Shown here piece by piece: positions 26,001 to 36,775 of a stretch of 64,000 nt of DNA. Position 1 is the stretch's first letter, and the number at the start of each line of letters is the position of its first letter. Both the position numbers and the translations under genes were made by a program. The notes below the pieces were generated by a model. That model saw only the letters and a program-made list of their open reading frames with translations, did not search any database and was not told the DNA's origin. The stretch comes from Antedon mediterranea (taxonomy: Eukaryota > Echinodermata > Crinoidea > Comatulida > Antedonidae): assembly GCF_964355755.1 (NCBI RefSeq), contig NC_092677.1:22662101-22726100 (forward strand), given 5' to 3'.

Positions 26001-29000
26001 AGAAAACTAGACATGAAACTCGTCACTTTGACGAGTTAGTTATCCGCTCGACAAACGCCACGTGCACGTCATACGTTAGAATATTGCACACAGAAAAATA
26101 TTAAGGCATTAAGACCTGAACTGAAGAATATGATATGTTGTTATTTCTGAATTCTGTTATTTTGTGTCATATAGTATACACAGTACAATCTGTATACATA
26201 TCACAAACAGTGTAAAATAGGTGAAATTACGGGACCCGTATTTTATTGTAATTTTTAACATCTTGACGGTTTCAAAATGAAATGCAAAAGTAGAAATTTC
26301 TGAATGAAATTATCTCAGCAACAACATATTAACGTGTAGAAGAAATTTGAATACGTGAAATATTGATGCGCGCTCTTTTAAATGTAATGAAATATAATGC
26401 AAAAGATGAAAATACGACTTTTTTTATTTAACTGGCCATATGATGACGTCACAACATTCGATTGGCACAATTTACACATGATTTTGTATCTACAATACAA
26501 TAGCTTCCTGAAAACGTTTTAATCGTGATTATCACATTTTTTTCTTACGAGGTGTAACAGATTAAAATTTACTGTAAAGATGAAATTAATGACCAACGTA
26601 ATTTAAATGTTTAGGCATGATGACGTTAAAAAAATTAAAAAATTTTTAATTCATGCAAAAGATAGTTGATTGACCTAGAATATATTAAAATTGGGGTGAA
26701 AATGGACAACGAATAAGTGGAGATGCGCTCTATTAAATGTGATGAGCTATGACGAAAGAGACAAAAATCCTATATTTTATATTCGCGTGGCCATACGATG
26801 ACGTCACAATGTCCGGTTAGCCATATTAATGTATGATCCGATATCTACAACTCATCAACTTCCAGAATATGTAATTAAAAAAAAGTTGTCCATGTAGTTT
26901 AGAATCTATGAATGTTTTAAAATAGGCATAATTTTGACGAATTTTTGAACTTTTTCACCAAAAACGCGTGCAAATTATCTAATTCGACGTGCTCGTATGA
27001 CGTAATTTTAAGTCGAAATTGTTAAAAATTTGGTAACATTACTAGAAAAGGCTGAAAAAACATAAATCACGTGAAAAAAATATGTTTTTAACGCTACGTG
27101 TGCACCGCGTGCGTAAAAATTTTCGCGCGCGTGGGAATTTTTGACATGCTCAAAATGACATGAAACGCATAGAAAGTTGATTAGAAGTTGATTTTTCGCT
27201 TTTTAAAATTTTAAACGCGCGTGCGCGCGTAACTTTTTGTAAAACATGCTATTTTTAATCCATAGAAAGTTTGCGCTTGATATGACTTAAATTTTCACAA
27301 AGTGTCAAAACAAAATTATGTTTGGTTTTTAGTCTATGATCAATCATTGAAATTCATAAAATCGCGCGTAAGTCACGTTGCGCAACTCTGACGTCATTCA
27401 AAAATAGGAGGTGCACAAGTTCACGTAAATTTCGATATGTTGACAAAGTTACGATGTGTTCTGTTTACACGTTTTAGAGAAACGCGACGCACAAAAATGA
27501 CAGAAGGAAAGAAGCATAATACAGAAAAGAAAAAAAAATATGATGAAACAGGACGATTACATGGAGTTATCCGCTACTAAGCGGATAACTAACTATATTC
27601 CAGAGAGAGGGCTCACTACTTGACATTTTGTTCCATGTTAAAAGAATACAGAGAGCATGCTATTTATTATCTTGTATGAAAGATACAGATAAGTCAAATA
27701 TTAATATAATAAGCTTTTGTGACTGACCAATATATCAATTTTCCTGAAAATCATGTTCTTGTTTTTTTAAGTTTGTACCTATTATAACCCAAAAATTGTG
27801 AACCGTGCTAACAAACAAAGCAAGCACTATGCTTAGCAAAATTCTATTTTGCCAAGTAATAACAATAATGTAGATTACACGGGGAAGCAGAACACTGGTC
27901 ATGATGATGTAGGCAACTTTGTTTTAGCATACGTTTGTAAAGCCATTTCATTGTTGTTGGATACAAATTTTTTTAGTAGCATCTTTTATTCAGCCCATTC
28001 AGCAAATAAACCTCGTCATAAATGTTGTTGCAGTATTGTAGCCGAGCATCTCTACAACAAGGCCACAACTGCACACTCAATTGTTTCTTTTTTAGTAGCA
28101 TTGTCATCTGATGTTTCAGTCTTTTCAGTTTTTAAATTACAGTAACGTCTTTTTTCCAGCAAATCGCTTCATAATATCATTTTTGTACTGTTTTTTTTAA
28201 GCATATGTTTATACAGCCATTTCATTGTTGTTGAATACAAATTTTGTTAGTAGCATCTTTTATTTAGCCCATTCAGCAAATAAAACTTGTCATAAACAAC
28301 TTGTTGCACTGCAGTATTTGTAGCCGAGCATCTCAACAACAATTCTACACACTCAATTGTAAATTTTACTACTTCATGCATATGGTACTCTGAAGCAAAA
28401 TTATTGAAATTCTCCCATGGTTAATAGGGGGACCAAGGGAGCGTACGCACCCCTCCTATTTTTTACAGAATATATTTTTTCATATTTTTTTACAAAAACA
28501 AGTACTGCACTAATAACACACCTGCAAACTCACCTGATGATGTAATAATAATAAACATGATTGATATATTTCTTACAAAAAAATGCTGCTCGACTGTTTG
28601 AAACAGTCCACAGATACTATATGACATTTCATGGTACACGCAAGAACATTTTTAAAGGAAGGAATGTTTTGACCATTATTTAATGGTATTTATTATACCC
28701 AGCTTATTTTGACAGCTAGCCTACAACAGACAGACTATTATAATCTCATAGACTCTAATTTCCCAAACGTGCTTTGGGTCATCGAGCATGGACCTATAAA
28801 GTAAAGCTTCGCATGCGGTACTGCTTCTTAATGCTTATGTCCTCTGAGAATATAGCTGCCTAAAGGCATGACGTGAAATTAATACATGTCCAATGTCACT
28901 ATAACTTTTTCAAACCAAAGAAGAGGCCTTCTCTTCCATTCTTATCTTTTAGTATGGCAGTTTATGAAATTTTAGCTTAGGGACTAAAATGTAATCAAAA

Positions 29001-32000
29001 TTCATGATGTGATGATATAAGTTGAGGGGAAATGACCCAATAGAGAAAGGAATTGTAATTTCAACATTAAGGTCACTAGTTTTGTATTTTATCGTATATT
29101 AAACCTCAATTGCCGACAGCAGTTTTTGAACTTTTATTGGATTTCTTAATAGTAATAATGAAGGTTTGCTATAATAACTGATTGGTTGATAAATAAACCT
29201 AAATTATTTGTTGAATGAATATACTAACATACCTTTCTAATTTTTCCATCTCAATTGTATTTTCAGTATTCTCTTCATTTTCTGCTTCTTCTTTTCTTTG
29301 AAAAATGTCTTTGGTTTTTGTTAAAACCACCTATATATCAAAATCAACAAAAACCATTTATAATGAATCAGGATCATATGCAAAGATACAACTATACTGC
29401 CTGCCAGTACAAACAATATTTGTTTTAATACAAAAATTACAAACCTCAGTTTCATGAACCTGTTTCTGCTTCTCAGGAGTAGGAGTGCTGGTTCTAGATT
29501 CTGCTGATGATGAACTTGATGATGAAGATGACGACTGGCTACTACTCTTGTTGTCTTTTTCAGGTGATCTCATATCAACTGAACTAGGTTCTTCTTTTGA
29601 CTCTTCTTCTGTATCTTGATTTTTTGCTTGCACTACTTTCTGTTCAGTGACTTCTTCAGAGGTTTTAGTAATTTCTGATTTGTTTTCCTGGGATATCTCT
29701 GGAATGTTGTCATCACTAGAGAAGGTTTTAGTAGATTCTTGTATCTCTTTATTTGGATCTTCTTTAGAAATCACCTTTTCTTTAGTTAGCTCACAAGATA
29801 CATCTTCAGTTTTCTGTTTAGCTGAGACATCCTTGTTAGTAGCTTTGTCATCAGATGTTTTAATCTTTTCAGCCACTTCAGTTTCTAACTTAACATCTTT
29901 TTCAGTAGGTTTAGCAACAACTTCTTTCTCATCTTCAGCATTGCATTTTTCTTCCTTCCCGACTTCTGATTCAGATTTCGTTGATTGCTCAGCTTGGCTT
30001 TCAACTTCTTGAGCTTTAGGCACATTACTTATGTCTACCTCCTCAACATCAGTTCCTGGCTTAACAAAAACCTCTTCGGTTTCCATGGTATCCACTGGTG
30101 TACTTGTTTTATCCTCTTTGTTCTCAGTTCCTTCAAGGTCCTGTGATCGTTTTGACCTTCTCCGTGCTCGCTCTGGTTCCTTTTTCTCTGAAGAATTCTG
30201 TGAGTTAAAACTTCTATTGATACGACGCCGTTTGCGAGTAATATCTTCTTTCTGCTCAGCAGTTTCTGGTTTTGAATCATTCATATCAGTTTGCTTCTCC
30301 TCTGCTTCAACTTTATTGTCTTCTACCTTCTGTACTTTCTCACCACTTTGATGAGTTAATTTTGGAGATTCTGTGTCCATTGATGGGTCTTCGTCAGAAT
30401 CACTTCTACTTAATGACTTGTTAAGCTCTTCTACTTCATCAGTTAATGCTGGAGGCACTTCATCTAATTTGTGTTTATGTTCAGAGGCTGTTAAAATGTT
30501 TAAGATAAAATTAGTTAATGATAATGAAAATGACATATTTGTACATTGACAGTTTTGAAAATAAAAATATTCTTATTGCACATTGATTGAACACTTATAC
30601 ATACCATCATGCAATGCTTCTCTCTGTGCCAATAGCTCTTGTTGTTGTTTCAAATATTGCTGTATAAAGGAGTTTGATCCAACATTCTCATCTGCAGTAA
30701 TCTGTAATAATCATCAATCAATCAAAGTAACTTAGTAATTTATTTCTCTATAGTTCATAATAAGAAAATTAACAATCATTTGATTACTTTGATAATTCCA
30801 AAAGAGCAAAGCTTGTATGAGGCAATGATGAAAACATTTCAGAAAAATAATCACTATAATGCTTATGAAATAGTCTGGATACTGTTAATCCATTGAACCA
30901 TAAAACATTAATTTTTTATAAAAAATGATTCAGGTAGAAAATAAATAAATGATACCTTGCCTCAATTAGCAGCAATTACCATACAATATTACTGTAAACC
31001 AACCATGTTGGCCATAATACAGTTCAATCTCTAAAAACTACTGAACTACTAAAATGAGAATGTTAATTACTGTATCTCAAATTCACAATGTGAAAACTAG
31101 ACTTTCAAAATAACCAAACTAATTATGTTTAGTTTTTAATGTCAAACAACTAAACATATTAACTGCAGTAACTTACAGATTGATTTGGTAGTCCATCTGA
31201 AACTGGTTCTTGTTGCAGTTTCTCCAAAGACAATTGCTAACAAACAAAACCATAATATATACATTATTATATTGACAACAATTTACAAGTTATTCAGGCC
31301 TAATCGGTTACGTTAAATCTGTTTAGTATAATTGTAATGAATTCATTTTATTTAATACAATCATAAAAAAACATGAGAATAATGGAAAATATTTCTGAGG
31401 AAATACTATGCAAAAGGTAGAACATTTAATGTCAGCATGGCGACTAGAAAGTTGATATCATTGCAGAATGTATTGTGCTAGATATATACTACTGTACTAC
31501 TACTGTACTACTACTAACATGCCAGTATTTGTATAGTACAGTGAGTACTGTATATTTTTTTGCATCTGTAATTAAACAGAGTTCTTTTTAATACAAAAAA
31601 ATATTTGTTTGCATAAATACACAGGTACCTATTGTTTTAAGTATTCCAATAATTTTAATTTTTTTACAGTATACTGTAGCACACGTAATTTTGGATTCGA
31701 ATTTCAAGTACAGGCTCATTTAAAATCTTGATTTCTCAAATAAATACTGTAGGCCTACTATTTATATAAATTTAATAGTATAATAATAATATACGTACAG
31801 TACACGATAATATGATATAATTACATTTTAAATCGTGCGGTATGTTTTGATTTGATTGTATCTGTAATTTTGCTTGCCGTCATTTGCCTCATTATTAAAT
31901 CGCATTAATAACATTTTTATATAAATAAACCCCCAAGCTTGTATGGCAACAAATACTGTACCTATATTTTTCCACGTAAAAACACATTACATTTCAAATC

Positions 32001-35000
32001 AAATATAAATGTTTGGGTTTCACGACACTTGGCGATGTAAACAAATTACGCATCTGTTGGCTGTTTTGCAAATGCACGAACACAATTTTCAAAATAATAA
32101 TTTGCATATAAAATAACGTTTTTTTTTTAAATTTATTTTATATCGATCAACATTTGCAATATCCATAAAATTAAAGGGACTGGCTATACTTACAGCGACG
32201 GTACGTATAACAACTTGCAACCAATTATAGAGCATAAATTTTAGATGTCACATGTTAATCCATGTGATTTAGGATTAGCTTTTTTCTGTTCTTTTATTTA
32301 TGGAAAAGGTTTTTTTTGCAAGACAGCTATATGGCGTGGTGGGTTTGTGATGAGGCAGTGGCCTAGAGTTTGTTATACTAGAGTACGTACTCGTCCAAAA
32401 TTAAAATGGTAGTTCAACCACCTTTAAAAAGAAATACACAAAACAATGTATTTTAACAACCATTGGTTTTGACACGAGACGTACCGGCCCACTTCTCAGT
32501 TCAGCATGGCCGAATTGTCCTGGATTCCTAGCTAGCTAGGCTACAGCTACAGTAGTCTGGGCTCCAGACGGAGTTTTGTCTTAATATTAGTAAAAATATA
32601 AATATTTTTGCACATATGGCATTTCATACGTGTATTACTTGAGTTTGGATACTCCGTCTGGGGAAACACGCACAAGTCACATGGTTTGACACCAAGAATT
32701 CTTGGTGCATACGATTATCCAGTTGACTAGTTTCAGCCGCATGCCATTGGCTACTCACTCATACGCAGTTTTAATATTCATATTTCAGAATTTCAAAGAC
32801 TCAACATCTAAGATGATGTGCAGCGCTATGTTACGTTTAGACAATGTGTACTTGGGTACATTGATGAAACTTTCTGAAGGCTAGAAATGATTTTATATGC
32901 CTAGTAAATGCTAAACATTTGATGGGATTTTTCCCAAGAACATTAAAACTCGTCTTGATATGATAGGCTAGCTTCTCCGCAAATCAAACATTGAATGGAT
33001 CATTTATTATGCAAAGAGAATTTGATTTAATTCCCACCCAGACCCTGTCCTGTTCTGTGTGGTGGTGTAGCCCTAGGCTGTTGTGTGCCGGTGGTGGTAT
33101 GTACCTTATTGGCGTTTTATTTGGCAGGTCATATGTATGAGTTGAGTAGGCCTACGAAGGAGGCCTAGGCCAGGACTAAACAATTAATAAAAAACTAAAC
33201 AACTTGGCAACAAGATTTTATATTTGTTGTTCAGTCTCGATCGTACATTGAGCACTGTACGTACTCGATCTTTTTCATTTTGAAACAAAATGATCATTGG
33301 TTGATTTGAAATCCATATTTACATACCGCCTGCCCCAAATAGCCAAATACGGTATGATAACCTACGTCATTCTTATCGGATGTTTGCGGTCTGCAAATCG
33401 ATTTCTTTACGTGTTTCACAAGTCTGTATTTTCAGACAAAAATCGCGGTCCAAATAAAAACAAATAAATAAAAAAAAAGACCTTAAAAACAGACTTGGGG
33501 CAAGTCTAGGCTACAGCAGGCCTAGGGGATTACGGTCGAAGCGGCCGCCAACCAAAGCGGCCGCTAGTTCAATAACGGTAATTTGTATGAAACGCCGTGT
33601 GCACTTTAATTGTCGTTGTTTTGTAATTTTTGATTGTCATTGTTTCGACAGGTTTTCTTTTCCTCGGACGTAAATAACAATCTACATTATTAATATTATG
33701 TAATTTATTCTCTTTTTTTACAGATTGAATGTGATACGTTCTTTTAAACGAAATGGCGAATCGATGATTACTTACTCTGTTCTAAATGATATATATGTTT
33801 AATAAAGTCAATAAAATACATTGTGGTGTTTGTATTGTATATTATATAATATTATTATATATATTTATATAATATATAATAAGCCAATTATTAAGAATAA
33901 TATACGGTATATATTTTTTCCATAAAGTATATCAAAATATATATATTTGTTATTGTATATTAATATATTAGTAACTACTGTAAGTAGTACGTGTTCGCAA
34001 ACATAATTTAATTACAATAACATGATGACATCAATTTATTTATTTAATATCCTAAATTATTTTTTTTTTACCTTCAGATATATAAATATTGATCAATTTA
34101 AAATGAGTTTTAAATACTAAAATAAGATGCAAGTGTCTGTACGGTAGGGTAATTAATTACGCGAAATTCTGCTAATAACTCGACTGGCGGCCGGTCAGGA
34201 ATAGTGCTGTAGAAGGTCGCGTTTTCGTCTCCACGTTGCTTTATTGAAAACATAAACAATGTATTACAATGGAATAACACTTAAATGTATAACACACCCT
34301 ATTACTAATAATAAAAACCAAGATTCGATAGTATGTAAATGAGATATAAAGATTCGGCAATATCGTACGTAAATTATTAATGCACTACTCTATGAAGATA
34401 CGATAGTATATAAATGAGATATAAAGATTCGGCAATACCGTACGTAAATTATTATTGCAATACTGTATAAAGATTCGATGTAAATGAGATATAAAGATTC
34501 GGCAATACCGTACGTAAATTATTAATGCAATACTGTATAAAGATTCGATAGTATGTAAATGAGATAGGCCTATATAAAGATTCGGCAATATCGTACGTAA
34601 ATTATTAATAAACTACTGTATGAAGATTCGATAGTATATAAATGAGATATAAAGATTCGGCAATACCGTACGTAAATTATTAATCCAATACTGTAAGATT
34701 CGGCAATACCGTACGTAACTTATTATTGCAATACTCTATAAAGATTCGATGTAAATGAGATATAAAGATTCGGCAATAACGTACGTAAATTATTAATGCC
34801 ATACTGAGCTGTATAAAGATTCGATAGTATGTAAATGAGATATAAATATTCGGCAATACCGTAGGTACAGTAAATTATTAATGCAATACTGTATGAAGAT
34901 TCGATAGGAGAGTGCTCAAGAAACGTCGGGTCAGTTCAACGTTATTTTTTCCCTTGAACACTGCCAATGTATTTAAAAAAAAGAGATATAAATAAACAAA

Positions 35001-35934
35001 TAAATAGTACGTAAATGAGACATAAATTGGGACTGGACCGTTTTAGAGGTGTTTACCACCTGTTGGTCCAGATCCTTCACTAACTGAGTTAGTGAGAAGT
35101 CGAATAAATAAAAAAATAAATAAATAAAATAGTATGTAGATTATGATGCAAACGTAAATTATTAATGATTCGATAGTATGTAAATATATATATATATACA
35201 TTTAGTCAGTTAATATTAAAATACAAATAAAATATACACTGATTTATCGGCAGGCAAACTTAATTATTATAGAAATATAAAGATTCGATGATTTGGAATG
35301 ATGATATTATTATTATTATTATTAATATTATTATGATGTTATTATGATTTGGCTTATATTTATTGGTTTGACCATACATCATACAGCTGTTTGATTGTCG
35401 TTGACAACGACAATCAAATATTAAAGCGCACATGACGTTCCATAAACTGGCGGCCGCTTTGGTTGGCGGCCGCTTCGACCATACTCCGGCCTTGGTAGGC
35501 TAGTAGTAGGCCTACTAGGCCTAGGCTAGTAGTAGTAAGTAGCGGTAGGCCTAGCCTAGATATTAAACTAACATGCCTACATTACTACCAATGTAATTAC
35601 ATAAATATTCGTCGCTGCTTACGATACGATACTTGCTGGTCTACCGGGTATGATCATCCGACAGCCCGGCCCCAACAACACTATATCGCGCGCCGCGTCG
35701 TCCTGTCTCATCAGTCAGAAGCTCTATTTCTACTCTATTTTACCAGGCTACATTTTAAAATGACGAAATATTGCAAATAAAAAAATATTATACCGCTTTC
35801 AATCGTGACAGAAGTTGGCTTTTAGTTCCATTGTTTGGTAACTTTCGTTTTTTTAGCTCTTGTTTTAAGTCTAAAACTCTTAATGTGGAGATTGGTTTTC
35901 CATTAACGAGCACTTCTTCCCCATTGTCAGCCAT
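14019..35934 (-). CDS. ACIN1: Acinus (ACIN1): splicing/EJC-associated SAP-RRM protein
   Basis: Fourteen exons on the minus strand: 35934-35794, 31236-31177, 30701-30605, 30487-29445, 29330-29233, 23457-23172, 20443-20374, 19482-19346, 17550-17136, 16901-16669, 16372-16265, 15845-15593, 14734-14628 and 14234-14019, giving 1087 residues; all introns are GT-AG with matching phases. Order of parts: SAP DNA-binding motif (about 14-47), [11 protein letters not shown] helix, a long acidic Ser/Lys/Glu-rich middle, RKRRWGS motif (617-623), second acidic block, RRM (about 818-893), charged linker, RSB motif [12 protein letters not shown] (987-998) running into YWLPLTPEQ, and an Arg-rich tail ending in RS dipeptides. 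Acinus scaffolds the nuclear ASAP/PSAP complexes with SAP18 and RNPS1 or Pinin at the exon junction complex; vertebrate acinus is also cleaved in apoptosis. It is somewhat shorter than the long human isoform (about 1340). Confidence 0.95.
14628..14734 (-). CDS. ACIN1: ACIN1 exon 13 with the RSB motif
   Basis: This exon carries [20 protein letters not shown] and then [10 protein letters not shown], almost unchanged from vertebrate acinus. In the ASAP complex this RSB segment wraps RNPS1 and contacts SAP18, so partner binding is probably conserved here. Confidence 0.95.
14840..15390 (+). mobile_element. Decayed 3' end of a LINE (CR1/L2/Jockey-like)
   Basis: The plus strand still encodes fragments typical of the end of LINE reverse transcriptases, such as [18 protein letters not shown], broken by stops and frameshifts. 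It is followed by a T-rich 3' UTR-like tract and GAAACCGAATAAA. It lies in the ACIN1 intron between exons 12 and 13, antisense to the gene. Confidence 0.65.
16265..16901 (-). CDS. ACIN1: ACIN1 exons 10-11 with the RRM
   Basis: Exons 16901-16669 and 16372-16265 together encode the RNA-recognition motif. RNP-like strands are [12 protein letters not shown] and HCYATYSTKEEA, with the helix [14 protein letters not shown] between them and [11 protein letters not shown] closing the fold. The intron between them is phase 0 with donor ACT|GTACGT. Confidence 0.95.
18137..19210. mobile_element. PIF/Harbinger-like non-autonomous element
   Basis: Perfect 41-bp inverted ends lie at 18137-18177 and 19170-19210, beginning GGCCCTGTTCAGACCCATGG. 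The element is flanked by TTA on both sides (18134-18136 and 19211-19213). GGCC(C)TGTT ends with a 3-bp TTA/TAA target are characteristic of PIF/Harbinger. Internal copies of TAGCGTACG-type motifs near the ends may be transposase sites. There is no transposase ORF, so it would need an enzyme in trans. It sits in the ACIN1 intron between exons 8 and 9. Confidence 0.85.
20444..23171. other. ACIN1: ACIN1 intron 6
   Basis: This AT-rich intron has no supported exon. A SINE-like patch with GGTTCAACCC lies near 21250 and a tRNA-like patch lies at 22790-22900. The 104-codon ORF near 21005 lacks protein-like composition and is not called. Confidence 0.5.
22790..22900 (-). mobile_element. Possible tRNA-derived SINE fragment
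   Basis: On the minus strand AGTGGAGCTTGGTGGTTAA resembles a polymerase III A box, followed by CCCAGGGTTCAGAATTAAAT, a box-B-like motif with an insertion. It does not fold as an intact tRNA. Similar degenerate patches occur near 48800 and 59870. Confidence 0.35.
24554..25478. mobile_element. 925-bp TIR element with TAA target site, nested
   Basis: Starts CGCCCGTATTCTTAAACCGG and ends with its reverse complement, with perfect inversion over 33 bp, flanked by TAA (24551-24553 and 25479-25481). Internally GACTAAAT and CTCGACTA motifs repeat. A 3-bp TAA target suggests a PIF/Harbinger-type transposase, though the termini differ from the element at 18137. There is no coding capacity. Confidence 0.8.
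25489..25548. repeat. Three 20-bp tandem units containing TAGGCCTA
   Basis: The unit CTACTGTAGGCTAGGCCTAC is repeated three times in a row directly after the nested element. Confidence 0.85.
26007..27600 (-). mobile_element. Probable non-autonomous Helitron/Helentron-like element
   Basis: Read on the minus strand, the right end is an 8-bp-stem hairpin ACTCGTCA-AAG-TGACGAGT (26036-26018), seven bases, then CTAG (26010-26007) followed by T, matching a Helitron 3' end (hairpin, CTRR, T). Near the other end the minus strand carries GTTAGTTATCCGCT (27593-27580), and the same motif occurs inverted at about 26036-26049, like the short asymmetric terminal repeats of Helentrons. The interior has no Rep/helicase ORF and contains two diverged copies of a CATA(T/C)GATGACGTCACAA segment. 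The 5' boundary is uncertain. Confidence 0.5.
27929..28360. repeat. Tandem duplication of a ~155-bp segment
   Basis: Copies at about 27929-28083 and 28201-28360 share GCCATTTCATTGTTGTTG, TTAGTAGCATCTTTTATT, CCCATTCAGCAAATAAA and GTAGCCGAGCATCTC in order, with about 10-15 percent difference by eye. The gap between them holds a fragment resembling ACIN1 exon 4. Confidence 0.75.
28086..28146 (-). pseudogene. Stray ACIN1-like coding fragment
   Basis: The minus strand reads [14 protein letters not shown], close to [14 protein letters not shown] in ACIN1 exon 4 (about 29830-29875). DNA identity over about 45 bp is high, yet the fragment has no convincing splice sites and is not needed by the gene model. 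It is either a relic duplication of part of exon 4 or an unused exon. Confidence 0.45.
29445..30487 (-). CDS. ACIN1: ACIN1 exon 4: large acidic, serine-rich exon
   Basis: At 1043 bp this is the longest ACIN1 exon, coding 347 complete codons. It is dominated by Glu, Lys, Ser and Thr with a basic patch (RKRRRINR and [10 protein letters not shown]) that could be a nuclear localisation signal, and a serine run near its end. Disordered low-complexity sequence is normal for this part of acinus. ORFs on the opposite strand here are shadows of the biased composition. Confidence 0.92.
32564..32661. repeat. Small inverted-repeat element
   Basis: CCAGACGGAGT (32564-32574) is exactly inverted at 32651-32661. 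The left flank plus start (AGTCTGGGCTCCAGACGGAG) matches a stretch at 487-505 with two changes, so it is a dispersed family. Confidence 0.5.
33534..35480. mobile_element. 1.95 kb TIR element with GCGGCCGC-bearing ends
   Basis: The 36-bp ends at 33534-33569 and 35445-35480 are inverted copies with one mismatch, beginning GGTCGAAGCGGCCGCCAACC; each contains GCGGCCGC twice or nearly so, in an otherwise AT-rich region. The interior lacks ORFs but carries a ~75-bp satellite (34322-34908), a near-perfect 14-bp-arm palindrome TTTGATTGTCGTTG (35390) and a paired CACTAACT/AGTTAGTG stem. No unambiguous target duplication was found. The family is not recognised. Confidence 0.75.
34322..34908. repeat. 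About 75-bp satellite, roughly 8 units
   Basis: Units contain, in order, GATTCGATAGTATGTAAATG, AGATATAAAGATTCGGCAAT and CGTACGTAAATTATTAATGC. Some units are shortened by loss of an internal part. The array lies inside the GCGGCCGC-ended element. A few looser units follow up to about 35190. Confidence 0.9.
35794..35934 (-). CDS. ACIN1: ACIN1 exon 1 with the SAP domain
   Basis: This exon holds the start codon (35934-35932) and 47 residues. [18 protein letters not shown] followed by [13 protein letters not shown] is a complete SAP helix-turn-helix motif, which binds AT-rich DNA. The donor is GCG|GTATAA. Translation past the donor stops at once, supporting the splice call. Confidence 0.93.
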
Positions 35935-36529
35935 GTTGTTTCCCTTTTTCCGAATTAATCCGATCTCCCAATTCGATTTTCATAAGCTTTCGGGTTCAGA
36001 GCATACCATTCGATATAGGAGCATAATGACATATTATACCTTAATTAATGTACACATATGAACTGTGTATTTCACATTTTGTCTTTAAATTTAATAAATA
36101 AAATAAAAAATTGTCATATAAATGTTAATTAATTAACCGAATCAATTTAGTAAGTTGTTGGAAAAAGACTGATAAATAATATGAAGCCCATGCCCCACCT
36201 AGCTAGTGGATTGTTCTAATAATGGGCGCATGACCGGCCGCCGCCACAAAAAAGTCAACAACACGCAACACGGTATGCTAGCTAGCCTCTCTGTCTGCTG
36301 GACCTCTAGCAGCAATACCCAATATTAGGATATAGCGGATAGCATACATTTACGGATATACTAGCCTAGGCCTAGCTCGGGGCCTACTACTAGCTAGCCG
36401 CCTACTACTATAGGGAGGAATCCGTCTGTTTGTCTATTTAAATACACGAAAATCTGTCACTTTCGCGAATTTTATATTTAATGACGAAAGGCACGGACAG
36501 AAAAAAAGAAAAGTGAGTCCTAAATAAAA

Positions 36530-36775
36530 CTCTAGCCTACTAGGCCTAGTACTAGGCTAGGCCTAGCCTATATAGGCCTAGGCCCCTAGGCTATAAAAAG
36601 GGCCTAAAAAGGCTAGGCTAGTAGAGAGGCCTCTATCTAGGCCTCTAGCTAGGCTAGGCCTAGACTACTACTAGCCTAGGCCTCCTATAGGGCTTAGCTA
36701 GGCTAGGCCCGGCCCTACTACTACTAACTAGTTACTATTAGGCCTAGGCTAGGCCTGAGGTAGTAGGCCTACCGG
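36530..36775. repeat. TAGGCCTA-saturated tract
   Basis: Over about 250 bp the sequence is built almost wholly from overlapping AGGCCT, CTAGGC, CTACTA and their complements. The same octamer is scattered singly across the window. Confidence 0.85.

Larger units (their letters stand above)
23458..29232. other. ACIN1: ACIN1 intron 5, packed with repeats
   Basis: This 5.8 kb intron contains a TTAA-flanked element with a nested insertion (24373-25720), a probable Helitron-like element (about 26007-27600) between two copies of one flanking repeat, and a tandem duplication (27929-28360) that includes a stray fragment resembling ACIN1 coding sequence. No additional ACIN1 exon is needed for the frame. 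Confidence 0.6.
31237..35793. other. ACIN1: ACIN1 intron 1
   Basis: This 4.6 kb intron holds a small inverted-repeat unit (32564-32661), a large TIR element (33534-35480) with an internal satellite, AT-rich microsatellite near 33838-33960, and a CpG-rich patch near 35640-35720 next to exon 1 that may belong to the promoter. Confidence 0.55.

Noticed and set aside
29647-30351. Plus-strand Ser/Leu/Val-rich ORFs of 106-121 codons
   Set aside because: They are reverse-strand shadows of the biased acidic ACIN1 exon 4.
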